A stretch of DNA of 64,000 bases. Source: Candidatus Competibacteraceae bacterium (lineage in GTDB: Bacteria > Pseudomonadota > Gammaproteobacteria > Competibacterales > Competibacteraceae). Numbering within the stretch: position 1 is the first letter of the stretch; every line of letters begins with the position of its first letter. The notes under the pieces were generated by a model, which saw nothing but the letters and a program-made list of their open reading frames with translations, ran no database searches and was not told the origin of the DNA. The translations under genes and the position numbers were made by a program. The stretch lies in the NCBI GenBank assembly GCA_016713505.1, contig JADJPA010000001.1:992001-1056000 (forward strand). The letters run 5' to 3'. Positions 20,459-28,444 of the stretch are shown piece by piece.

Positions 20459-23174
20459 ACTCTTCCATCATGACCCGAAAGCCGGTCATCGCGTCGCGAT
20501 AGTCGGGCTTGCGAGATTGGCGCTTGGCCGAGCGCAAATCGCCGGGTCCGTTGTTCCAAGAACCACCGCGGAGCACGCGCAGGCCCTCGTTGGCGCGTTT
20601 GTCCGAACAACCCTGCTCTTGACCGCCGTAACTGGGATCGTATTCCGAACAGGTCCATTCCCAGGCATTGCCGGCGACATCAAACAGGCCCAGGTTGTTG
20701 GGCTGGTAGCTGCCGACCGGCGCCGTCACCGCCTGGCGGTCGTCCAGACTGCCGACCGACGCCCCGGACGGGTCGTTGCGGTCGGAGAAGTTGGCGTAAC
20801 GGGGATCGATGTCGTTGCCCCAATAATAACGGGTGGTGGTGCCGGCGCGGGCGGCGTATTCCCATTCCGCCTCGGTGGGCAAGCGGAAGCGTTTGCCGTT
20901 ACCGACTTCCCAGGACAGCCATTCGACAAACGCTTTCGCACTGGCCCAATTCAGATTGACGGCGGGCTGCGCGTCGCGATTCAGGGGGCGTCCTTGATAG
21001 GCCCCGCTGTCGTGGTCGGGTTTGAAGCGACGGAATTGGGCGTTGCTGATCTCCGTGGCGCCGATCCAGAAGCCCTTGACGCAGACTTGATGGGAGTTTT
21101 CATCGCCCCCGCGATCCCGCTCGCTGCTCGGACTGCCCATGTTGAAGCAGCCTGCTTCGACCCAGGTCAGTTGCACGCCGGTCTTGGGCTCGGTCTGGAC
21201 TTTGGAGCGGACGCCCGGCTGTTGGGCGGCGAGCAGTTCGGTCCGCACCGTCGCCACATCCGCGTGGTTGGGATTCAGCGCGGCCGCGCGCTCCAGATTG
21301 CTTTGGGCCGCCGCCCAATCCTTGGTGGCGATGGCGCTGCGCGATTGCCCCAGATAGCGCGCGAACTCCTGATCGCGTTGCCGGGCTTCTTCCTGGGCGA
21401 TGCGGGCGTTGTCTTCTTCCTGGCGCTGCTGTTGAGTCTGCTGGGCCGCCGCCGCCGCCTGTCGCTGCTGTTCCTGGAGGGCGTGGTAATACTCATAGCC
21501 GAGCAGCCCGATGCCCGACAGGCCGGAGATGGCGAATACCATCATCAGAATCCAGCGCCAGTTGATCTGGGTGCGGGAGCTGTAGCTGATGGCGTCCAGA
21601 CCCGGTTCGGCGGATAGCCCATCGTCCGCCGCACCGGGTCTGTAGCGCTCGTCCTCGCGGCGGGTGAGCGATGGGGGTGTGGCGCCGGGCGCGGCCGTTG
21701 GCGCAAATTCGGAGGGCGAGCTTTTGGCGGCCCGATTCGATGAGGCTTTCCTTAAATGCTCCACCGCCGATTGGGGCGGGCGGTTGAGCAAGGTCGGCAT
21801 AGGCCCGGATTGGGACGGAGCGAGCGGTCGCGCCGTGCGGCCGCCCTCGGGGGAAGGGCTGGCGGCTCGCGGGTCGGAGCCGCCCGGTTTTTCCCAGACC
21901 TTGTCGTCCAACAAAGGGATGGATTCCCTGGGCTTCGCGCCTTGCAAGCCTTCCGCGCCGAAAGGTGGAGGGTTGTGGCTGTCAAAATCGGTCAGCGTCC
22001 AGCTGGAGATTTTATCGCCGGACACCGGCGGGCCGTCGTTCGGACGCTGGTAGGGAATCGAGGGTGGCGTGGGCGTTCCAACTGCTTTATTAGTGGGTTT
22101 GGAGCGGCGCTCCAGTCGGCTGGTGTCGCTCCAGGGATCGTCGTCGGGCAGCGTCAACGGTTTCGAAAGGACGGGCGGGCGGCCGAGGGGCGATCCGCCG
22201 TTGAGCGGCGATAGTTCCAGCAACTCGGGTTGCAGCTGCGGCACCTGGGAAAAATCGGGGCGGTCGTTGGATCGATCGGCGACCCGCAGGGCATCGCGCA
22301 TGTCGGCGACGGTCTGAAAGCGTTCTTCGGGGCGGACGGCCAAGGCGCGGTCGGCCACTCGCAGCAGCGCGCGCGAATACAATCCGGCCCCGCATTCCAC
22401 GGCGGGCTGCACCGGATCCTTGAGGACCCGCCCCGGCGCTTCGATGGGCGGCGCGCCGGTGATGCAGCGATACAAGACGGCGCCGAGCGCGTAAATATCG
22501 GTCCAGGGTCCGTAATCCTCACCGACCGTGACGTATTGTTCGATGGGTGAATAGCCGGGCGTCACCACGCTGGTGACACTGCGGGTGCGCCGGCCCAGGG
22601 CTTGGCGGGCGGCGCCGAAATCGATCAGCATGACCCGGGTGTCGGAACTGCGGATATAGAGATTGCTGGGCTTGAGGTCGCGATGCAGGTAGCCCTGGCC
22701 GTGGACCGCTTCCAAGGCTGGCATCACGTCATCGAGCAGGTGGCGCAATTCAGATTCGGGCAGGATGCCACCCCGCTGCAACAGGGCGCTTAAGGATTCG
22801 CCGTCTTCGTATTCCATGACGATGTAGGCGGAGCCGTTGGCGGTGAAATAATCCCGCACCCGCACCACGCACGGGTGGTTGATCTGCACCAGAATCTTGG
22901 CTTCGTCCAGAAACCGTTGCAGGCCCCAGTCGTAACAGGCCGGCTCGCCGCTGCGGGCGGGAATCTGACCTTGCGCGTTGGCGCGCACCGTGGTGCCGTT
23001 GTGATCGCGATAGGCCCATTCGGCCGGGAAATATTCCTTGATGGCGACCTGATTTTCGAGCGCCTCGTGAATGGCTCGGTAGGTGATGCCAAACCCGCCG
23101 GCGCCGAGGACTTTTTCAATCTGATAGCGATGGAGGTTGAAGCCCTTCGGCAGCGCGTTGGTTTCGTCGGTCAT
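20457..23174 (-). CDS. Membrane Ser/Thr protein kinase fused to a SUMF1/FGE-like domain
   Basis: A 905-residue protein. The N-terminal kinase domain has the glycine loop GAGGFG (24-29), catalytic Lys46 in AIKEYFP, HRDLKPSN and the DFG of LIDFGAARQAL, so it looks active. A Pro/Ser-rich linker follows. One membrane segment, WRWILMMVFAISGLSGIGLL, lies near residue 550, then a Gln/Glu-rich coiled stretch with a TPR-like repeat. The C-terminal 240 residues (about 665-905) are a formylglycine-enzyme-like (SUMF1) fold with WIGATEISNAQFRRF, RLPTEAEWEYAARAG, DVAGNAWEWTCSEY and RVLRGGSW. The cysteine pair that follows GGS in true FGEs is absent, so I infer a ligand-binding sensor outside the membrane. 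The PP2C gene lies just upstream, as kinase-phosphatase pairs usually do. Confidence 0.9.
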   Translation of the reverse strand: MTDETNALPKGFNLHRYQIEKVLGAGGFGITYRAIHEALENQVAIKEYFPAEWAYRDHNGTTVRANAQGQIPARSGEPACYDWGLQRFLDEAKILVQINHPCVVRVRDYFTANGSAYIVMEYEDGESLSALLQRGGILPESELRHLLDDVMPALEAVHGQGYLHRDLKPSNLYIRSSDTRVMLIDFGAARQALGRRTRSVTSVVTPGYSPIEQYVTVGEDYGPWTDIYALGAVLYRCITGAPPIEAPGRVLKDPVQPAVECGAGLYSRALLRVADRALAVRPEERFQTVADMRDALRVADRSNDRPDFSQVPQLQPELLELSPLNGGSPLGRPPVLSKPLTLPDDDPWSDTSRLERRSKPTNKAVGTPTPPSIPYQRPNDGPPVSGDKISSWTLTDFDSHNPPPFGAEGLQGAKPRESIPLLDDKVWEKPGGSDPRAASPSPEGGRTARPLAPSQSGPMPTLLNRPPQSAVEHLRKASSNRAAKSSPSEFAPTAAPGATPPSLTRREDERYRPGAADDGLSAEPGLDAISYSSRTQINWRWILMMVFAISGLSGIGLLGYEYYHALQEQQRQAAAAAQQTQQQRQEEDNARIAQEEARQRDQEFARYLGQSRSAIATKDWAAAQSNLERAAALNPNHADVATVRTELLAAQQPGVRSKVQTEPKTGVQLTWVEAGCFNMGSPSSERDRGGDENSHQVCVKGFWIGATEISNAQFRRFKPDHDSGAYQGRPLNRDAQPAVNLNWASAKAFVEWLSWEVGNGKRFRLPTEAEWEYAARAGTTTRYYWGNDIDPRYANFSDRNDPSGASVGSLDDRQAVTAPVGSYQPNNLGLFDVAGNAWEWTCSEYDPSYGGQEQGCSDKRANEGLRVLRGGSWNNGPGDLRSAKRQSRKPDYRDAMTGFRVMMEE

Positions 23175-23237
23175 CTGGCTTCCCTTTCAGTCGTTGGGCG
23201 CGAGTTCGGGCTTGAGCGCGGCGGTGAAGGTCGAAGG

Positions 23238-24065
23238 TTAGCGGCGGTCGCCGTGAAACAGCGAGGCGAAACTGGCGGAAACCCGGCGCAGCCAATGCTC
23301 GGAGGCAACCGTCGTGCCAGCACCGGCGCGCAGCAGGATCAAGGTCGCGTTGTCGGCGATTTTCCCCCCGCGGCGGGCTGCTTGGTCGGCCAGGGCGCGG
23401 GCGGCGGCGGCGGGACCGTGAACTTGGGTGGTTTCCCACAGCTCGGGTTCGGTCACATATTCCCAGACCCCATCCGAACACAGCGCCAGCAAATCACCGT
23501 CTTGGACGGCAAGCTGGCCGCTGTCCGGCTTGGGCGTTTCCGCGCCGCCCAGACACCGGTAAAGCCGGTTCTGCGCCGGATGGCTCGCCATGTCGGATTC
23601 GTCGATTTCTCCCAGATCCATCAACAATTGTACGGCCGAATGGTCGCGGGTTCGCATCAGGCGCTGGCCGTGCCGGAAATGGTACAGCCGGCTGTCGCCG
23701 ATATTCAACCAGTGCGCCTGAGACCGGTCGAGCCAGACCGTCACCACGGTGCTGCGCGCGGTTTCCGAGCGGGCGTTGATGGCCTCGTGCATCCGCTGGC
23801 ACAATCGTTCGAGCGCGTCCGCCGGCTCGGCGCGTAGCGACTCCGACGAGTTCTGGGCGAAGTCGCGGGCGACATCGACCACGATCTGCGCCCCCAGGGC
23901 GCCATCGAGATGACCGCCCATGCCGTCCGCGACGAGAGCCAGCAACCCTGTCTGGTCGGGGCTCTGAAAAATACCCCAGCGATCCTGTTGTTCTTGACGC
24001 CCGCCTTGCTGGCTGGCGGCCCCTTGATCCCAGCCGGGGGCAAGATGCGGTTCGCGAGCGCTCAT
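23238..24065 (-). CDS. PP2C-family Ser/Thr protein phosphatase
   Basis: A 275-residue PPM/PP2C phosphatase. Metal-binding aspartates are visible in LVADGMGGHLDG, LLALCSDGVWEYV and DNATLILLR, and NEQD-type entry is represented by QEQQDRWGIF. GGGGAGGGG lies before the start. The kinase gene begins 63 bases downstream on the same strand, so this enzyme is the likely antagonist that removes the kinase's phosphates. In type VI secretion clusters such pairs are called PppA/PpkA, but no secretion genes are present here, so I do not use those names. Confidence 0.92.
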   Translation of the reverse strand: MSAREPHLAPGWDQGAASQQGGRQEQQDRWGIFQSPDQTGLLALVADGMGGHLDGALGAQIVVDVARDFAQNSSESLRAEPADALERLCQRMHEAINARSETARSTVVTVWLDRSQAHWLNIGDSRLYHFRHGQRLMRTRDHSAVQLLMDLGEIDESDMASHPAQNRLYRCLGGAETPKPDSGQLAVQDGDLLALCSDGVWEYVTEPELWETTQVHGPAAAARALADQAARRGGKIADNATLILLRAGAGTTVASEHWLRRVSASFASLFHGDRR

Positions 24066-24386
24066 GTCGCCCCTCCCCGCTGCTCGGCGGCGACGGGAGC
24101 GCGCAACCGATGCGTTCGGGGGGCAATCCGAGCGGTGGTAGGGCAGGTGGCGCGAGAAAATCGCCCGGACATGAAAGTCTCCTTAATAGCACGTTCGCGG
24201 GGAGCGACAAAACGACCCAACCGTCATGGCTGATCCACCGGTCAGGCGCCATGACCAACCCAGTCCATCGGCCGGCAGGGGCGTGGCTCGCGGCGTCTTG
24301 CCGCCGGTCGGGTCACGGCGCATTCCATCTAGCATACGAACCATCGTTGCCGCGGGCAAGTCGGCGCGACAGGGTTTGGGGCTCGC
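24066..24386. other. Intergenic region, no gene seen
   Basis: It lies between the PP2C start and the peroxiredoxin stop. Open frames here are shadows without a family or a ribosome-binding site. I see no strong hairpin or promoter. It must hold the promoter of the phosphatase-kinase operon. Confidence 0.5.
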
Positions 24387-24848
24387 CTACAACAGTTTAA
24401 GCACTTCTCCGGCGTGGTTGGCGCAATCGGGTTTGTCGATGATATGGGCGATATGGCCGCTTTCATCGATGATGTAGGTCATCCGGTTGGCAATACCTAG
24501 CAAGTTTCTTGCCGCTCCCATCAAGCCGTCACCCGCGGCACCATAGGCTTGGGTGACGGTGGAATCGGTATCGGCGATCAGGGGGAAGCTTAGGTGGTAT
24601 TTTTTCGTGAAGCGTTGGTGTGAGGCGACATCCTGGGTGGACACGCCGAGAATGTCCGCACCCTTGTCGCGGATGGCCTGATGGTGGTCGCGCAGGGAAC
24701 AGGCTTGCTGGGTGCAGCCTGGCGTATCATCCATCGGATAAAAGTAAAGCACCAATTTTGTGCCGAAATAATCGGACAGTTTGACGGAGCTGCCATCGGT
24801 CGTGGTAGCGCTGAACAGCGGGGCGGGGTCACCAATTTTCAATTTCAT
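24387..24848 (-). CDS. bcp: Thioredoxin-dependent peroxiredoxin, PrxQ/BCP type
   Basis: A 153-residue peroxiredoxin that reduces peroxides with electrons from thioredoxin. The peroxidatic cysteine is in FYPMDDTPGCTQQACSLRDH. A second cysteine five residues later (CTQQAC) is the resolving residue of the PrxQ class. The N-terminus MKLKIGDPAPLF and the later GVSTQDVASHQRFTKKYHL fit the family. It is transcribed leftward, with a 300-base gap to the divergent fadD gene. Confidence 0.93.
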   Translation of the reverse strand: MKLKIGDPAPLFSATTTDGSSVKLSDYFGTKLVLYFYPMDDTPGCTQQACSLRDHHQAIRDKGADILGVSTQDVASHQRFTKKYHLSFPLIADTDSTVTQAYGAAGDGLMGAARNLLGIANRMTYIIDESGHIAHIIDKPDCANHAGEVLKLL

Positions 24849-25148
24849 TATTTTGCGCTCGCGGGTAAGGTATAGGATGGATTTCGGGTGGTTTTGAAAA
24901 GTTTAGGACAAATTGACCGTTGGGGTCAGCGCGTGAATCGGCCGGAGCGGGCGGGCGCTTTGAGGTGATGCCTTGGAGCGTCTGTCTCGGTATTTGATAG
25001 AGTGTTTAGAAAAAACTTCCAGGCCGGCGCGCCGCTACAGACCGCCGCTGGCCTGGGGTTGACGGCGCTAGAGTTGGATTGTGCTTGTTGGGTACGGTCA
25101 GTGATCGTGATCGAGGCGATTTATTCCAGCAAACCGCGGGAGGGGAGA
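24849..25148. other. Divergent regulatory region between bcp and fadD
   Basis: No gene is visible. A small inverted repeat TGACC-N5-GGTCA lies at 24914-24928. Weak promoter-like hexamers TTGGAG (24973) and GATAGA (24996) with 17 bases between them point toward fadD. A G-rich ribosome-binding site (GGGAGGGGAG) precedes the fadD start. The inverted repeat could be an operator but is short enough to be chance. Confidence 0.4.
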
Positions 25149-26840
25149 ATGGAAAAAATTTGGTTAAAAGAATATCCCTCGGGTGTTCCGGCCGAAATCG
25201 ATGTGGATGAATTTTCCTCCTTAAAAGATATTTTAGAAAAGAGCTGCCAGCGTTTTGCAGAGCTGCCGGCCTATTCCAACTGGGGTGTCACCCTGCACTA
25301 TCGCGACATCGACCGGCTCAGCCGCGATTTTGCGGCGTTTCTGTACGGTCTGGGTTTGAGCAAGGGCGCTCGGGTCGCGCTCATGATGCCCAACATCCTG
25401 CAATATCCGGTGGCGCTGTTTGGCGTGCTGCGCGCCGGGATGGTGGTGGTGAACGTCAATCCCCTCTATACGCCCCGCGAGCTGGAACACCAATTGAACG
25501 ATTCCGGCGCGGCCGCCATCGTCATCGTCGAAAATTTCGCGCATACCTTGCAAGACGTGCTGAGCAAGACCCCGCTCAAGACGGTGGTCATGACCCAATT
25601 GGGCGATTTGTTTCCCTGGCCCAAGCGCCTTTTGGTCAATTTCGTGGTAAAGCATATCAAGAAGCGGGTGCCGGCTTGGACTATCCCCGGTACCGTCTCC
25701 TTCGGCGGCGCCCTGAAAGCCGGCGCCGGTCAGGCGCTGCCGGCAGTGTCGCTGACGCACGACGATCTAGCGTTTTTGCAATACACCGGTGGCACCACCG
25801 GGGTGGCCAAGGGTGCGATGCTGAGCCACGGTAACCTGGTGGGAAACTTACAGCAGACCTCCGCTTGGCTGAGCCCGTTTTCCAGACCCGCCGAAGAAAC
25901 CATCATCACCGCATTGCCGCTTTATCATATTTTCTCGCTGACCGCCAATTGCCTGACCTTCATGAAAGTCGGCGGCCACAACATCCTCATCACCGACCCC
26001 CGCGATCTGCCGGGCCTCATCAAGGAACTCAGCAAACTGCGCTTCACGGTCATCACCGGCGTGAACACCTTGTTCAACGCCTTGTTGCACGCGCCGGGTT
26101 TCGACCGGTTGGATTTCAGCGCCCTTAAATTCAGTCTGGGAGGAGGCATGGCGGTACAGCGCGCGGTGGCGGACCATTGGAAGCAGTTGACCGGCGCTCC
26201 GTTGATCGAGGCCTACGGCTTGACCGAAACCTCACCGGCGGTCTGCATCAATCCCCTGAATCTAGCGGACTACAACGGCAGCATCGGTTTGCCGATTCCC
26301 TCCACCGAATTGTCGATCCGCGATGACGAGAACCGTGAAGCGGGCATCGGCCAGGATCGGGTCGGTGAAATTTGCGTGCGCGGCCCCCAAGTGATGCGCG
26401 GCTATTGGAACCGTCCCGACGAGACCGCCAAGGTGATGACCGAGGACGGGTTTCTGCGAACCGGCGACATCGGTTACATGGACGAGCGCGGCTACACCCG
26501 GATCGTGGACCGCAAGAAAGACCTAATTCTGGTGTCGGGCTTCAACGTCTATCCCAACGAGATCGAGGACGTAGTAGCCTTGCATCCGGGCGTGCTGGAA
26601 GTGGCCGCCGTGGGGGTGCCGGACGAGAAATCGGGCGAGGCGGTCAAGATCGTGGTGGTCAAGAAAGACCCGGCGCTGACGGCCGAGGCGCTGATCGCGC
26701 ATTGCCGCCAGTACCTGACCGGTTACAAGGTACCGCGCCGGGTCGAATTCCGCAAAGAGTTGCCGAAGACCAATGTCGGCAAGATCCTGCGTCGGATGCT
26801 GCGCGATACCGAAGCGGGCGGGACCGGCGCGGGCGGCTGA
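25149..26840 (+). CDS. fadD: Long-chain-fatty-acid-CoA ligase
   Basis: Activates fatty acids to acyl-CoA through an acyl-adenylate. The ATG at 25149 (MEKIWLKEYPSGVPAEIDVD) has a strong ribosome-binding site and gives 563 residues, the FadD length. An upstream in-frame extension to 25002 is not FadD-like. The AMP-binding P-loop is LQYTGGTTGVAKGAMLSHGN. EAYGLTETSP, the FACS region DGFLRTGDIGYMDERGYTRI and GFNVYPNEIED follow, and the C-terminal catalytic lysine is in TNVGKILRR. It could supply acyl-CoA to the dehydrogenase, ETF and MaoC proteins encoded 5-10 kb away. It is flanked by divergent bcp and a convergent hydrolase gene. Confidence 0.94.
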   Translation: MEKIWLKEYPSGVPAEIDVDEFSSLKDILEKSCQRFAELPAYSNWGVTLHYRDIDRLSRDFAAFLYGLGLSKGARVALMMPNILQYPVALFGVLRAGMVVVNVNPLYTPRELEHQLNDSGAAAIVIVENFAHTLQDVLSKTPLKTVVMTQLGDLFPWPKRLLVNFVVKHIKKRVPAWTIPGTVSFGGALKAGAGQALPAVSLTHDDLAFLQYTGGTTGVAKGAMLSHGNLVGNLQQTSAWLSPFSRPAEETIITALPLYHIFSLTANCLTFMKVGGHNILITDPRDLPGLIKELSKLRFTVITGVNTLFNALLHAPGFDRLDFSALKFSLGGGMAVQRAVADHWKQLTGAPLIEAYGLTETSPAVCINPLNLADYNGSIGLPIPSTELSIRDDENREAGIGQDRVGEICVRGPQVMRGYWNRPDETAKVMTEDGFLRTGDIGYMDERGYTRIVDRKKDLILVSGFNVYPNEIEDVVALHPGVLEVAAVGVPDEKSGEAVKIVVVKKDPALTAEALIAHCRQYLTGYKVPRRVEFRKELPKTNVGKILRRMLRDTEAGGTGAGG

Positions 26841-26861
26841 ACCGTCATCTCACTGCGGCGC

Positions 26862-27683
26862 TCACGCGGTCGCGGTCGCCGGCCGGGCCTCGAAGGCGCG
26901 CGCGATCCAATCGAGCAGGTAATCCGCCATCTCCCGCCAGTTTGCTTCCAACATCATGGCGTGCGCCATGTTGGGGCAAATATGGCATTCGGCGCGGTAG
27001 AAGCGAGCGGTTTCCCTGACCAATGCCGGCGAGACGAAGATATCGTGCTGGGCGCCTAGGACCAGAACGGGTATTGACAGCGAACCCGGTCTCAGTCGCA
27101 GCGGATTCAACCCCATCATATCCAGCGACACCACCTGCGATTCGGCTTGCACGTAATTGAAAAACTTGCGGAGTTTTTCGGCGGGCAGGTCCGGCGAAAA
27201 CAGCAGCCGGCGCATCATATCGAGCGAGCCGTAACTGGGACCGAAGAGCGAAAACAGCGCCATCTGCTGGAACAGGAACGGGTGGCTCATCGCCATGTGC
27301 AGGTTGGATGGCAGCAGCCCCTGCGGCGGTACGGAACCCATCAATACCATGCCCGCGACCGAGGGCGAGCTTTCCAAATATTTTTGGACCACCATGCCGC
27401 CCATCGAATGCCCGATCACCAAGGGCGGGTGCGATAGATCAGCGACCGCTTGCGCCAGATCGGCGACGTAATCGGCCAGCCGCCAGATATGCAAGCGATC
27501 CCGGCCCTCGCTGCGCCCGTGACCGCGCAGGCTGAACGCGTGGGTTTCGTAACCGTTTTCAGCGAAGTAAGGTAAAAAATACTCATCCCATAGGCGAGCG
27601 TCGCTGAAGGAGCCGTGGACGAATAGCAGCGGCGGCCCTTTGGGAGCCGTTTTTGGGGAGCGGCTGACTCTGTCAAGATACAT
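26862..27683 (-). CDS. Alpha/beta hydrolase
   Basis: A 273-residue cytoplasmic alpha/beta hydrolase. The oxyanion motif is PLLFVHGSFSDARLWDEYF. The nucleophile serine is in VIGHSMGGMVVQKYLES, the acid probably in LGAQHDIFV, and the histidine in NMAHAMMLEANW. The arrangement resembles serine esterases and acyl-lipid lipases; the substrate is not predictable. Its 3' end faces the fadD 3' end 21 bases away, so it is a separate unit. Confidence 0.85.
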   Translation of the reverse strand: MYLDRVSRSPKTAPKGPPLLFVHGSFSDARLWDEYFLPYFAENGYETHAFSLRGHGRSEGRDRLHIWRLADYVADLAQAVADLSHPPLVIGHSMGGMVVQKYLESSPSVAGMVLMGSVPPQGLLPSNLHMAMSHPFLFQQMALFSLFGPSYGSLDMMRRLLFSPDLPAEKLRKFFNYVQAESQVVSLDMMGLNPLRLRPGSLSIPVLVLGAQHDIFVSPALVRETARFYRAECHICPNMAHAMMLEANWREMADYLLDWIARAFEARPATATA

Positions 27684-27818
27684 CGTAGCTTCCTGACGGT
27701 GAACGAGAACTAAGACAGCAACACCCTAGCAGATTTCGGGTGCGGCGGCTTGATGCAAACGGCTACGACCGTGCAACGATCCCGCTGGCGTTCTGGAGCG
27801 AGCCGACTGGCAGCGGCC

Positions 27819-28160
27819 TCACGACCACGTCGGATAACGCAAGTGAAGATACCGCTGTTCGGCGATCAGAATGGAAAACGGGATCTCCTTGCCAAGATGC
27901 AGCGCGACATGATCGTTTTGGACGCGGACCACGGTTCCCTCGATTTTCGCCTGCGCGCCGCGCCGGAAGCGGAGCACGCCCCCGACCTTATCGCCCGGCT
28001 TGGGGGACGGCCGGCCGGAGGTGATATAGCGCAAGCCCCGCACCGAGACGTCGATGACGGCCAGCGCTTGATTTTCGACGGTCAAGGTCGGCCGTTCCGA
28101 GAGCGGAAAACGGATGCGGTGAAACTCGCGCAATTCTTGAGGAGGCAATGGGGAAGGCAT
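27819..28160 (-). CDS. PilZ-domain protein with complete c-di-GMP motif
   Basis: A 113-residue single-domain protein starting at ATG 28160 (MPSPLPPQELREFHRIRF). An upstream TTG start at 28190 is less likely. Both c-di-GMP-binding elements of PilZ are visible: RxxxR as R11-E-F-H-R15 and DxSxxG as D37-V-S-V-R-G42. The last 40 residues, ending in RYPTWS, share a clear pattern with the preceding small gene. It starts two bases after that gene's stop and is the third gene of a leftward xseA-led operon. The target of this receptor is unknown. Confidence 0.8.
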   Translation of the reverse strand: MPSPLPPQELREFHRIRFPLSERPTLTVENQALAVIDVSVRGLRYITSGRPSPKPGDKVGGVLRFRRGAQAKIEGTVVRVQNDHVALHLGKEIPFSILIAEQRYLHLRYPTWS

Positions 28161-28162
28161 GG

Positions 28163-28444
28163 CTACAAACCGGGTTCCAGGGGTGGCCAAAGACGTAATT
28201 TTGCCCAGGTTCGGTAGTGGCTGAGCAAGTGGCGTTCCTCGCCGCGCAGGATCGCGAACGGAATTTCGCTATCGGGCATGTGGAGCGCGATCGCACAGTT
28301 TTGGAGGCGGATGACCGAACCGCGAACGACCGTTCGGGCATTGCCTGGGAACAGCAGCGGGCCTTCCACGAGGGTTCCGGCCGGTGGCGAAAACCCACGT
28401 CGGTGGAACTCGCGTTTTTCCGGTTCCGCCGGTGGCGCGCTCAT
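28163..28444 (-). CDS. Shortened PilZ-like paralog lacking the central part
   Basis: A 93-residue protein whose ATG overlaps the xseA stop as ATGA. It aligns with the next gene at both ends: KREFHRRGF (10-18) matches REFHRIRF at the same positions, and RGSVIRLQN (41-49) and SEIPFAIL match EGTVVRVQN (74-82) and KEIPFSIL. About 33 residues between these blocks are missing, and they include the DxSxxG element. It therefore keeps RxxxR but cannot form a normal c-di-GMP site alone. The frame is clean and the operon spacing tight, so it looks like a maintained gene, not debris. Function is unknown; pairing with its neighbour is one possibility. Confidence 0.7.
   Translation of the reverse strand: MSAPPAEPEKREFHRRGFSPPAGTLVEGPLLFPGNARTVVRGSVIRLQNCAIALHMPDSEIPFAILRGEERHLLSHYRTWAKLRLWPPLEPGL

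Noticed and set aside
20457..24065. Kinase-phosphatase pair as part of a type VI secretion cluster (PpkA/PppA)
   Set aside because: No Tss, Hcp or VgrG genes nearby, and the kinase has a C-terminal SUMF1 domain in place of the usual PpkA tail.
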